DNA from: Rubrivivax sp.
GTDB lineage: Bacteria; Pseudomonadota; Gammaproteobacteria; Burkholderiales; Burkholderiaceae_C
DNA length: 64,000 nt
Reading direction: 5' to 3'
Assembly: GCA_016790435.1 (NCBI GenBank)
Contig: JAEUPE010000038.1
Coordinates: 61,932-125,931, forward strand
Every line of letters begins with the position of its first letter. The first letter of the stretch is position 1. Positions 19,583-28,088 of this stretch are shown here, piece by piece. A program made the position numbers and the translations under genes. The notes under the pieces were generated by a model. The model ran no database searches. It saw only the letters and a list, made by a program, of their open reading frames with translations, and was not told where the DNA came from.

Positions 19583-20224
19583 ATGAACGACAAGACAACG
19601 ACCTCGACCGGCGCGTCCAGCCCGCAGATCCTCCAGAGTGCTCCGAAAGCGAAGGATGCGCGCATCCGCCTGGATCGGCGGGCGTTGCTGCGCGCTGGCG
19701 CCGGCGCCTCACCGGTGCTTCTCACGCTGGCCAGCAACCCGGTGGCAGCGGCGAACAGTTGTGTCGTGGCGTCGTCCTTCGTTTCTGTCGCCACCTTCAA
19801 GAGTCGCAATCCGACGGTCACCTCGGTCAACTGCGCCACACGCACGGCCGAGGACTGGCGCAATGCCTGCATGGGCAACGCGCAACTGGCTTGCGCCAAG
19901 CCGCTCGTGTCTGCCACCTTCGGCGCCACGCCCTCGAGCTACAGCAGCAAGACGCTGAGCCAGGTGCTTTGCGACTCCTCGGGCATCTCGACCAGTGGCG
20001 AGCTGGGCGTGCTGCAGCACCTGATCGCGCTCAACCTGAGCGTCTCGCAGGGCTTCATGCGCATGTCAGCGGGCAACGTCAGCCCGGCCTACCTCGGCTC
20101 CATCTGGCGCAACTTCAAGAACAACGGCAACCAGTACAAGCTGCCCTCGTCGACGATCACTTGGAGTTCGGCGCAACTCGTCACTTGGTTGCGCTACCAG
20201 CTCAACTACTCCATGCCGATCTGA
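19583..20224 (+). CDS. Unknown exported protein with Tat-like signal, precedes PqqD/HprK cassette
   Basis: A 213-residue protein of unknown function. The N-terminus is hydrophilic, then DRRALLRAG (31-39) with a twin arginine, a weak hydrophobic stretch and a likely cleavage near VAAAN (about 58). The mature part has five cysteines (60, 84, 96, 104, 130), is Ser/Thr-rich, and ends with an aromatic-containing segment (TWLRYQLNYSMPI). No enzyme motif is visible. AGGGA 8 nt upstream supports the ATG start. It is 108 bp ahead of the PqqD-like gene on the same strand, so it may be the substrate or partner of that cassette; this is inference only. Confidence 0.75.
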   Translation: MNDKTTTSTGASSPQILQSAPKAKDARIRLDRRALLRAGAGASPVLLTLASNPVAAANSCVVASSFVSVATFKSRNPTVTSVNCATRTAEDWRNACMGNAQLACAKPLVSATFGATPSSYSSKTLSQVLCDSSGISTSGELGVLQHLIALNLSVSQGFMRMSAGNVSPAYLGSIWRNFKNNGNQYKLPSSTITWSSAQLVTWLRYQLNYSMPI

Positions 20225-20332
20225 CGGCGTGGCCCCTCCGGGGCCCGCACTGCGATGCGGGCGTGATTGGACCGGCGGCGCGGAAGTCGCCCGCGCCAGG
20301 GCTCGTGTGGGAGCCGCTTTCAATTTCCAGGC

Positions 20333-20641
20333 ATGGACACTTACCTCGCCGCCGACGCCTCGATTCGGCATTGGGAAGGCGAATCCACCGCCGTGGCGCG
20401 GCTGCCGGCCGCGGGCACCACGCACCTGATCGGCGCAGAAGCGCTGGCCGTGGTCCAGGCGGTGGCGCAAGGCGACCGAGGCCTCACGCCACGCGAGATT
20501 GCGCACGCGCTGGGCCTCCTCGTCGACGGCGACGTGGAGGTCGAGACCGGCTTGCAGCGCATCATCGATGGTTTGGTCCAATCCGGCCTGCTGCGCCGAA
20601 CAAACGACGATGCCGAGCCTGGGCGAGAAGGACCCCGATGA
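20333..20641 (+). CDS. PqqD-like peptide chaperone, HPr-rel-A system
   Basis: A 102-residue PqqD-family protein of the type paired with HprK-related kinase A. PqqD-like domains (RiPP recognition elements) bind leader peptides and present them to modifying enzymes. Features consistent with the fold are the IGAEALAVVQAV helix, a LTPREIAHAL helix, and the acidic DGDVEVETGLQRIIDGLVQSG segment that forms the C-terminal winged-helix part. The ATG at 20333 is where the recognisable protein begins. Its 3' end overlaps the kinase gene by 32 bp, so the products are made together. Confidence 0.82.
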   Translation: MDTYLAADASIRHWEGESTAVARLPAAGTTHLIGAEALAVVQAVAQGDRGLTPREIAHALGLLVDGDVEVETGLQRIIDGLVQSGLLRRTNDDAEPGREGPR

Positions 20642-21542
20642 GATCCGTGGCGCGCTAACGAAAGCTGGCGCGGAGGGCGGCCTGTGCTTACGGATGGGGC
20701 CTTATGTGGCCCGCATCCGGTCCCCGCTCATCGACGTGGCAGCGGCAGTGACAGCCCTCTATCGTCATCACACTGTCGTTGATGGTTCCGGCTTCGTCGA
20801 CTTCGACGTCGCCGTCCGACGCCCCAATGGCTTCCGTGCGCTATGGCGCCCGCAGGTGGTCTTCGAGTTCGAGGGAGAGGAACCTTTCAATCCATTGCCG
20901 GGCGACCAGGGGTTCCCGCTCCTCGAGTGGGGTCTGAATTGGTGTGTTTACGGCCTGTGCCATCAGCACCTGACCTTGCACTCGGCCGTTCTCGAAAGAA
21001 GCGGCCGTGCCCTGCTCCTGCCGGCACCGTCCGGCTCGGGCAAGAGCACGCTGTGCGCCGCTCTCGTCTTCAGCGGTTGGCGCCTGCTGTCGGACGAACT
21101 CGCGCTCATCACGCCGGACGCGGGCGAACTGCTGCCGTTGCCTCGCCCGGTCAGCCTGAAGAACGCCTCGATCGAGGTCATTCAGCGCTTCGCACCGCAA
21201 GTCGAGTTCGGCTCGAGAGTGGAGGAAACGGCCAAGGGGGTGGTGGCCCACTTCCCACCGCCGGCCGGCGCCGTGCGGCAGAGCGACGAGCGCGCCCTAC
21301 CCGGTTGGGTGGTCTTCCCCAAGTACACCTCAGGCGCGCCCGCGCGCCTCGTGCCGATGGAGCGCTCGCGCACGTTCATGCAGTTGATCGAGAACGCATT
21401 CAACTACGACATCTTCGGCCGCGACGGGTTCGACCTGCTCTGCTCGGTGGTCGACCGCAGCGACTGCTACACGTTCGAGTACAGCGATCTCGCCGAGGCC
21501 GTGGCGCTGTTCGATCGGCTTTCCCGAGGTGAGCGTGCCTGA
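20610..21542 (+). CDS. HprK-related kinase A
   Basis: A 310-residue P-loop kinase related to HPr kinase/phosphorylase but lacking its N-terminal domain. Walker A is APSGSGKST (139-147) and an HprK-like SDE (161-163) supplies the Walker B acid. EWGLNWCVYGLCHQHLTLHSA (about 106-126) is strongly characteristic of the HPr-rel-A kinase family, as is the FVDFDV segment. No HPr protein is encoded nearby, so the substrate is likely different; related HprK-like enzymes phosphorylate lasso peptides. The ATG at 20610 has a weak ribosome site, consistent with coupling to the upstream gene. Confidence 0.85.
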   Translation: MPSLGEKDPDEIRGALTKAGAEGGLCLRMGPYVARIRSPLIDVAAAVTALYRHHTVVDGSGFVDFDVAVRRPNGFRALWRPQVVFEFEGEEPFNPLPGDQGFPLLEWGLNWCVYGLCHQHLTLHSAVLERSGRALLLPAPSGSGKSTLCAALVFSGWRLLSDELALITPDAGELLPLPRPVSLKNASIEVIQRFAPQVEFGSRVEETAKGVVAHFPPPAGAVRQSDERALPGWVVFPKYTSGAPARLVPMERSRTFMQLIENAFNYDIFGRDGFDLLCSVVDRSDCYTFEYSDLAEAVALFDRLSRGERA

Positions 21543-22659
21543 ACCCCGGGACCTCGTCGTCGAGGCGCTCACGCGCCCGGCGACGCACTTCGAGCGTTGG
21601 TCTGCACGGGACTGGACGCACTTTTTCCAGCAGGCGCGCAACGCAGGATTGTTGGGCCGCGCGGGCGCGCGGCTCCTGGGCCTGTGGCCTTCGGGTCGGG
21701 TTGCGCCGTGGCCTGCCAACCTAGAAGGGCACTTCGCCGCAGCGACACGCCTCATGGAAGCGCAGCGTGCCGAGGTGCAGCGAGAGCTTGGCTACATCAC
21801 ACGCGCTCTGGCCGGGCTCGGTGCGCCTGTGGTGGTCCTCAAGGGCGCAGCCTACCTGGCGGCCGGCCTGCCCCCCGGCGCTTCGCGGGTGTTCTCCGAT
21901 GTTGACATCCTCGTGCCCAAGGCGGCGATTCAGGAAGCCGAATCGCGTCTGATGCTGCAGGGATGGGTGGGCACCCACGATAACGCCTACGACCAGCGCT
22001 ACTACCGCGAGTGGATGCACGAGTTGCCGCCGATGCAGCACCTGCACCGCGGCACGACGCTGGACCTGCACCACAACATCCTGCCCTCCACGGCACGCTT
22101 CAAGCCCGATGGCCGCCACTTGGTCGAACGTGCCGAGCCGCTGCCCGGCTGGCCGGGCCTGCACGTGCTAGCCCCGACCGACATGGTGCTGCATTGCATG
22201 ACGCACCTGTTCATGAACGAGGAGACCAGCCACTCGCTGCGCGACCTGTCCGACCTTGACCTGCTGCTGAGGCACTTCGGCAGCAATGGTGCCTTCTGGC
22301 CGCTGCTGGTGGAGCGGGCAACGCTCCTCGACCTCCGGCGGCCAATGCACTACGCCATACGCCACGTGGTGCAGGTGCTCGACACGCCGGTGCCCGCAGA
22401 CGTGGCGGCGCGGATCGGGGCCTACGCGCCGGCGGCACCGATGGGTGTGCTGATGGACGCCATCTGGCGTCGCGCTCTGCGTTGCCCACATCCGAGCGCC
22501 GCGCTCACCGGCACCTCCGCTGCCCGCTTCGCGCTCTACGTGCGCGGGCACTGGCTACGCATGCCGCCTGGGATGCTTGCGAGGCACCTGACCATCAAGG
22601 CCCTGAGGTTGCACGGGCGCACGACTGGCGAACCTGTAACAACCCCCACCCAGGGTTGA
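21529..22659 (+). CDS. Nucleotidyltransferase-family protein of HPr-rel-A system
   Basis: A 376-residue protein of the nucleotidyltransferase superfamily that accompanies HprK-like kinases and PqqD-like proteins. VVVLKGAAYL (101-110) and FSDVDILV (122-129, with Asp124 and Asp126) form the metal/nucleotide site. A long helical C-terminal half contains HCMTHLFMNEE and SDLDLLLRH. The start is GTG at 21529, overlapping the kinase stop by 14 bp. The likely reaction is nucleotidyl transfer to a peptide or to a phosphorylated product; the substrate is unknown. Confidence 0.85.
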   Translation: MSVPEPRDLVVEALTRPATHFERWSARDWTHFFQQARNAGLLGRAGARLLGLWPSGRVAPWPANLEGHFAAATRLMEAQRAEVQRELGYITRALAGLGAPVVVLKGAAYLAAGLPPGASRVFSDVDILVPKAAIQEAESRLMLQGWVGTHDNAYDQRYYREWMHELPPMQHLHRGTTLDLHHNILPSTARFKPDGRHLVERAEPLPGWPGLHVLAPTDMVLHCMTHLFMNEETSHSLRDLSDLDLLLRHFGSNGAFWPLLVERATLLDLRRPMHYAIRHVVQVLDTPVPADVAARIGAYAPAAPMGVLMDAIWRRALRCPHPSAALTGTSAARFALYVRGHWLRMPPGMLARHLTIKALRLHGRTTGEPVTTPTQG

Positions 22660-22916
22660 GGTCCACTGCGCAACTTATGACGGGCGCAGCACAGCAGTCG
22701 AATGGCTGCGCACCGTGGAGCAAGTCACCGAACCATCCGCACTGGGAAGCGCCCCCTTATCGCGGGGGTTGCCGCCCCTCGTCGCCGCTTCTTACATTGG
22801 CCTTGTGGCCTCCTCCGGAGAGCTCGGTAACAGGTGGTGAAGTCGTAACGGCATTGCCGGTTGCCCAAGCAGCGCGGACCTCAAGTCGATGGCGCGCCGT
22901 CCGAACAGCAAGATCC

Positions 22917-24299
22917 ATGATCAGAATCTTCCAACACTACGTACACCGCGCATCCCTGCGAAGCATGTTCTTCGACTTGGCAGTGGCGCTGCTGCTTGCC
23001 TTGGGTGCCGTGACGTACCAAGTGGGCGGCATCGGCCAGGCGGTGCCACTCGCCGGCGGGCAGTTGATGTCGTTCGCGGCGGCGCTCTTCGTCGTCAACA
23101 GCGCATCCGGTCTGTATGAGCCGCAGAACTCGCTGTCGCTGTCGCGGTCTTGCGCTCGAGCCATCTTCGTCCTGCTCATCGTTCTGCCGCTCGCCTATGC
23201 CATCTTCGGCCTGCTGCCCACCCACCTGAGCAGCCGCGAGGCGGTGCAGTTCTCCGTGATGGCCGGCGTGTCTGCACTTGTGCTGCGCCGGGTCTACGTG
23301 TCACAGCGTTCCGCGGTACCCCGTGGCCGCACTCGCATCCTCATCTTCGGTGCCGGCCCGGCCGCCCAAGTGGTAGGCAATACGCTGCGGTCTGCCGATC
23401 CCAATGCGGTGATCGTCGGATACATGCCCGGCCCGAACGAGACCGAGGCCGCGGTACCGGCGGCCGAACTCCTCACCAGCCGCGGTTCGCTCACCGAAAC
23501 GGCGATCAGCCTCGGTGTCGACGAGATCGTCGTCGCGCTGACCGAGCGCCGCTCGGGCAGCATGCCGCTTCGCCAGTTGCTTGACTGCAAGCTCTCCGGC
23601 GTGAAGGTCTACGATCTCAACACGCACTTCGAGAAGACGCTCGGCCAGATCAGAGTCGACTACCTCAATGCCAGCTGGCTGATCTTCGGCGACGGATTCA
23701 ACCAGGGCGCCTTCCGCACTTTCGTCAAGCGTATCTTCGACATTGTCTGCGCGACGCTGCTGTTCCTGGTCTCGGCTCCGATCATGGCGGTCGCGGCGCT
23801 GCTGATCCGCCTCGAGAGCGCTGGCCCGATCTTCTACCGCCAGGAACGTGTCGGCCTCAATGGCCGCACCTTCCTCGTCACGAAGTTCCGCAGCATGCGC
23901 ACCGACGCCGAGAAGGATGGCAAGCCCCGCTGGGCTGCAGCCAACGACGACCGCATCACACGCGTCGGTCATGTCATCCGGCGCCTGCGCATCGACGAGT
24001 TGCCGCAGATCTTCAACGTGCTCAAGGGCGACATGAGCCTGGTGGGCCCTCGCCCGGAGCGCCCCTATTTCGTTGAACAACTGACGCAGAAGATCCCCTT
24101 CTACGCCGTGCGCCACAGCGTCAAGCCGGGCGTCACGGGCTGGGCCCAGGTCCGCTACGCCTACGGCGCCACGGTCGAGGACTCGCAGGAGAAGCTGCAG
24201 TTCGACCTGTACTACGTGAAGAACCACACGCTGTTCCTGGACCTCGTGGTCCTGCTCGAGACCGTGGGCGTCGTGCTCACCGGCAAGGGCGCTCGCTGA
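22917..24299 (+). CDS. XrtA/PEP-CTERM undecaprenyl-phosphate sugar phosphotransferase (WcaJ/EpsB-like)
   Basis: A 460-residue polyisoprenyl-phosphate hexose-1-phosphate transferase that starts the exopolysaccharide repeat on undecaprenyl phosphate. Several N-terminal transmembrane helices (about 18-120) precede a CoA-binding-like domain with GAGPAAQVVGN. A re-entrant helix near FDIVCATLLFLVSAPIM leads to the catalytic C-terminal domain (FYRQERVGLNGRTF, KFRSMRTDAE, RIDELPQIFNVLKGDMSLVGPRPE). The ATG at 22917 follows a 257-bp gap that should contain a promoter. Long upstream in-frame codons overlap the previous gene and were discarded. Confidence 0.93.
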   Translation: MIRIFQHYVHRASLRSMFFDLAVALLLALGAVTYQVGGIGQAVPLAGGQLMSFAAALFVVNSASGLYEPQNSLSLSRSCARAIFVLLIVLPLAYAIFGLLPTHLSSREAVQFSVMAGVSALVLRRVYVSQRSAVPRGRTRILIFGAGPAAQVVGNTLRSADPNAVIVGYMPGPNETEAAVPAAELLTSRGSLTETAISLGVDEIVVALTERRSGSMPLRQLLDCKLSGVKVYDLNTHFEKTLGQIRVDYLNASWLIFGDGFNQGAFRTFVKRIFDIVCATLLFLVSAPIMAVAALLIRLESAGPIFYRQERVGLNGRTFLVTKFRSMRTDAEKDGKPRWAAANDDRITRVGHVIRRLRIDELPQIFNVLKGDMSLVGPRPERPYFVEQLTQKIPFYAVRHSVKPGVTGWAQVRYAYGATVEDSQEKLQFDLYYVKNHTLFLDLVVLLETVGVVLTGKGAR

Positions 24300-24310
24300 G
24301 CGAAGGCGGC

Positions 24311-24329
24311 CCGGCGCCGATGGCGCCGG
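24311..24329 (+). terminator. GC hairpin after sugar transferase gene
   Basis: Perfect 8-bp stem CCGGCGCC/GGCGCCGG with a 3-nt loop, 11 nt after the stop codon. There is no U-tract, so it may only stabilise the 3' end. Confidence 0.4.
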
Positions 24330-24452
24330 CCGAGAGCGCCGCCAACAGCGTGAACTCGACCGCGTCGCCTGTCACGGCGGCGCGAGTCCGTTGTCGCACC
24401 CAGCCACCACAATGGTCCGTAGAAGCGGACAACAACCGAGGTGGTTCTCGCG

Positions 24453-26552
24453 GTGGATGACATGGCAGTGGCCGGCTACGCGCTCAGCGCCGCCGTCCAT
24501 CTGATCTTCCTGGCCTTCCTGGCCTGGACAGGGCGCATGCCGCGTGGCTCGCCCCTCAGTTCGAGCCTTTTCGTCGGTGCGCTGCTCGCCAGCGCGCTCT
24601 GGGCTGCCGCACAGGCGCTCGGGCAGGCCGGTCGCGACACGGCCTGGCTGGCCGCCGCGACGCTGCTCGATCTCGCGCGATACGGGATGTGGCTGACCTT
24701 CCTGTACACGCTCGTCGGCGCCATGCGCGAGGGCGACTCGCCACGCGTCCCGTCGGCCCTGCGCTGGATTCTCTTCGCCACGCTGGCCATTGCGGTCCTG
24801 CTGCAGGGCCTGCGAGTCGCCTGGGGAGCGGCGGACCACCCGGGCTCGCGCTTCGGACTGCTCGTGCTGCTGGCGCTGCCACTGCTCGGCTTGCTGCTGC
24901 TCGAGCAGCTCTTCCGCAACCTGGGAGAGGATCCACGCTGGTTCGCCAAGCCGGTGTGCATCGGCTTGGCGATCGTCTTCGCCTTCGACATCTACATGGT
25001 CTCGCAGGCCTTCCTCTTCGGCCATGCCGATGAGGACACGCTGGGCGCCCGCGGCCCGGTGCACATGCTGGCGGTTCCTTTCCTGATGATCGCCGCGCGT
25101 CGGCGAGCCGACTGGATCGTACGGCTACAGGTGTCACGTACCGCAGTCTTTCACTCGGCCACCCTGGTGCTGGCCGGCCTGTACCTGCTCTTCGTCTCCA
25201 GCCTCGGCTACTACGTCCGCTTCTTCGGCGGCACCTGGGGCCGCGGGTTGCAGCTGAGCCTGCTTTTCGCGGCCCTGGCCGTGCTGGTGGCGTTCGCGGT
25301 GTCCGGGTCGCTACGCTCGTGGCTGCGCGTCTTCGTGGGCAAGCACTTCTTCAGCTATCGCTTCGATTACCGCGAAGAGTGGCTGCGCTTCACGGCCATG
25401 CTGTCCACCCGCGGCTCGCCGCACGAGATCGGCCGGCTCGTCGTGCGCGGCCTGGCCGACATGGTCGAGTGCCCTGCGGGCAGCCTCTGGACACGCGCCG
25501 ACCCCGAGGGCCCGTTCCAGCAGATGGCGCGCTGGAACGCCCCCCAAATCGACGGACAGGAACCCGCGGACAGCGCCTTCAGCGCCTTCCTGCGCCGAAC
25601 GGGCTGGGTGATCGACCTCGATCAGCTGCGCTCGTCGCCGCGCCTGTATGACGGCCTCGTCCTCCCGACCTGGCTGCTCGGCACGCAGCCGCCCTGGCTC
25701 GTGGTGCCCCTGCTCGCGGGCGACGAACTGCTGGGCTTCGTGCTGCTGGCGCACCCGCGCACGCGCGTGGACGTCAACTGGGAGGTGCTGGACCTCCTGA
25801 AGACCGCCAGTCGGCAGGCCGCCGGCCATCTCGCGCAGATGCAGGCCACCGAGGCCCTGCTGGAGGCGCGCAAGTTCGATGCCTTCAATCGAATGTCGGC
25901 CTTCGTCGTGCACGACCTGAAGAACATCGTCACCCAGCTGTCGTTGATGCTCAAGAACGCGGAACGCCTGCACGACAACCGCGAGTTCCAGCAGGACATG
26001 CTGCTCACCGTGGAAAGCTCGCTCGCCAAGATGCGGCGCCTGATGCTGCAATTGCGCGAAGGCAGTCCTGCAGCCGGCATCAGCGTGGGCGTGGAGCTGG
26101 GTCCCATCGTGCAGCGGTTGCAGGCACTGGCCAAGGGACGCGGGCGAGCCCTCGAGGTCACGCAACCGGAGCGCGTGGCGACGCGGGGCCATGAAGAGCG
26201 CCTGGAACGCGTGCTCGGGCACCTCGTGACGAATGCGCTCGATGCCACCGCGGCCGACGGGCAGGTCTGGATGACCGTGCAACGAGAGAGCGGCCAGGTT
26301 CGCATCGAAGTGGGTGACACCGGAGTGGGGATGACCGAAGAATTCGTGCAGACGCGCCTGTTCAAGCCGTTCAGCAGCACCAAGGGCAGCGGCATGGGCG
26401 TGGGCACCTTCGAGAGCGCGCAATACGTGCGCGAGCTGGGCGGCAGCATCCATGTCGCCAGCCGCCCCTCCGAGGGGACTCAGATCACCGTGCTGCTGCC
26501 ATTGTTCGAGTCGCAGCACGACTCCGACCTCATGCCGCCGGACTTCCGATGA
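24453..26552 (+). CDS. prsK: PEP-CTERM system sensor histidine kinase PrsK
   Basis: A membrane histidine kinase of about 699 residues that pairs with PrsR. The N-terminal half holds eight or more transmembrane segments. A GAF-like domain (about 320-460) follows, then the HisKA/HATPase module: VVHDLKNIVTQLS (phospho-acceptor His), NALDATAADG (N box), GDTGVGM and GSGMGVGTFE (G boxes). The start is uncertain: GTG 24453 has GAGGTGG 8 nt upstream and was chosen over GTG 24441 and ATG 24462. Its stop overlaps prsR by 4 bp. In this family the kinase governs exosortase-dependent proteins through sigma-54. Confidence 0.93.
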   Translation: MDDMAVAGYALSAAVHLIFLAFLAWTGRMPRGSPLSSSLFVGALLASALWAAAQALGQAGRDTAWLAAATLLDLARYGMWLTFLYTLVGAMREGDSPRVPSALRWILFATLAIAVLLQGLRVAWGAADHPGSRFGLLVLLALPLLGLLLLEQLFRNLGEDPRWFAKPVCIGLAIVFAFDIYMVSQAFLFGHADEDTLGARGPVHMLAVPFLMIAARRRADWIVRLQVSRTAVFHSATLVLAGLYLLFVSSLGYYVRFFGGTWGRGLQLSLLFAALAVLVAFAVSGSLRSWLRVFVGKHFFSYRFDYREEWLRFTAMLSTRGSPHEIGRLVVRGLADMVECPAGSLWTRADPEGPFQQMARWNAPQIDGQEPADSAFSAFLRRTGWVIDLDQLRSSPRLYDGLVLPTWLLGTQPPWLVVPLLAGDELLGFVLLAHPRTRVDVNWEVLDLLKTASRQAAGHLAQMQATEALLEARKFDAFNRMSAFVVHDLKNIVTQLSLMLKNAERLHDNREFQQDMLLTVESSLAKMRRLMLQLREGSPAAGISVGVELGPIVQRLQALAKGRGRALEVTQPERVATRGHEERLERVLGHLVTNALDATAADGQVWMTVQRESGQVRIEVGDTGVGMTEEFVQTRLFKPFSSTKGSGMGVGTFESAQYVRELGGSIHVASRPSEGTQITVLLPLFESQHDSDLMPPDFR

Positions 26553-27934
26553 ACCAGAACGCCGCGGCGCCTTCTTCCCCTTCCCTGCTCATCGTCGAGG
26601 ATGATCTGGCGCTGCAGCGCCAGATCCGCTGGTCGCTCGACAGCTTCGAGGCCATCACCGCCGCCGATCGCGAATCGGCCATGGCCCAATTCCGCCGCCA
26701 TGCCACGCCGGTGGTGACCATGGACCTCGGCTTGCCACCGGACCCGGACTCGGTCTCCGAGGGCTTCAAGCTTCTGGAGCAGCTGCTCGACGCGGATCCG
26801 AACGTGAAGGTCATCGTGCTCACCGGCCAGAACGCCCAGGCACATGCGCTGCGCGCGGTGGCCCAGGGCGCTTACGACTTCCTCGAGAAGCCGTTCGAAC
26901 CCGACGTGCTCAAGCTGACCGTCGAGCGTGCGCTGCGCCTGGCCGAACTGCAGGCGGAGAACCGGCGCCTGCAGTCAGCGCAGGTGGTCGACGCCCTGGG
27001 CGGCCTTATCACCCGCGACGCCCGTATGTTGCGGCTGTCCCGCACCATCGAGCGCGTGGCCTCCAGCAACGCCACGGTCATGTTGCTCGGCGAATCGGGC
27101 ACCGGCAAGGAGGTGCTGGCGCAGGGCCTGCATGCCGCCAGCAAGCGCGCCGGGCGCTTCGTGGCCATCAACTGCGCCGCCATCCCCGAGAACCTGCTCG
27201 AGAGCGAGCTCTTCGGCTACGAAAAGGGCGCTTTCACCGGCGCCAGCAAGACGACGCCGGGCAAGATCGAGACGGCCCACAACGGCACGTTGATGCTCGA
27301 CGAGATCGGCGACCTGCCGGCCTCCCTGCAGGCCAAGCTGCTGCGCTTTCTCGAGCAACGCACCATCGAGAGGCTCGGTGGGCGCAGCGAGATTTCGGTG
27401 GACGTGCGCGTCGTCTGCGCCACGCACCAGGATCTGAAGAACCAGATTCGCGACAGCCGCTTTCGCGAGGATCTGTACTACCGCCTGGCCGAGATCGTGG
27501 TCGAGATCCCGCCGCTGCGCGAGCGGGCCGGCGACGCGGTCCTGCTCGCGCACGCCTTCCTGCGCCGCTTCGCGCAGGAACAGCGTCGCTCGGGCCTGAT
27601 GTTCGCGGAGGACGCCATCCGCGCCATCGAGGAGCACCTCTGGCCGGGGAACGTGCGGGAACTGCTGAACTGCGTCAAACGCGCGGCCATCATGGCCGAC
27701 GGCGAGCGCCTCACGGCCGAGGACCTCGGGCTGGCAACCGCCGAAACCCCCGAGAGCACCGCCGGCGGCCCGTCCGACCTGAACCTTCGCGCCATCCGCG
27801 ATGCGGCGGAGCGCGAAGCCATCGTCACGGCGCTGGCGCGCGCCAACGGCAACATCGGCCGCTCGGCAGAGTTGCTCGGCGTGAGCCGCCCCACCATCTA
27901 CGACTTGATGAAGCGCCTCGGTATCAAGCAGTGA
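26549..27934 (+). CDS. prsR: Sigma-54-dependent response regulator PrsR
   Basis: A 461-residue NtrC-type activator. The receiver domain (about 12-125) has Asp59 as phospho-acceptor and Lys114 in FLEKPF. The AAA+ domain has Walker A GESGTGKE (181-188) and the sigma-54 contact loop GAFTGA (227-232). A C-terminal Fis-type helix-turn-helix (about 436-460, SAELLGVSRPTIYD) binds DNA. ATGA overlap with prsK shows coupled translation. The sigma-54 promoter and inverted repeat upstream of the PEP-CTERM gene at 18627 are the most likely target in this window. Confidence 0.95.
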   Translation: MNQNAAAPSSPSLLIVEDDLALQRQIRWSLDSFEAITAADRESAMAQFRRHATPVVTMDLGLPPDPDSVSEGFKLLEQLLDADPNVKVIVLTGQNAQAHALRAVAQGAYDFLEKPFEPDVLKLTVERALRLAELQAENRRLQSAQVVDALGGLITRDARMLRLSRTIERVASSNATVMLLGESGTGKEVLAQGLHAASKRAGRFVAINCAAIPENLLESELFGYEKGAFTGASKTTPGKIETAHNGTLMLDEIGDLPASLQAKLLRFLEQRTIERLGGRSEISVDVRVVCATHQDLKNQIRDSRFREDLYYRLAEIVVEIPPLRERAGDAVLLAHAFLRRFAQEQRRSGLMFAEDAIRAIEEHLWPGNVRELLNCVKRAAIMADGERLTAEDLGLATAETPESTAGGPSDLNLRAIRDAAEREAIVTALARANGNIGRSAELLGVSRPTIYDLMKRLGIKQ

Positions 27935-28088
27935 CATTGTTCCCTGCTGTGGGAGCGTGGCGCCTCGCACGCGCCAGCCCGCGGGAGGATGGTCATTGCC
28001 CGCGACAACCCGGACAATCGCCCCCCCGGACGCACCCCGCCGTGGCGCTCAGCGCCTGCCGGCCGACCGCCTTTCGAGGATCACCGCC

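Noticed and set aside
22849-22864. Sigma-54-like sequence (CGGCAT then TTGCC) upstream of the sugar phosphotransferase.
   Set aside because: The spacing between the GG and GC elements is one base too long, which normally abolishes sigma-54 recognition.
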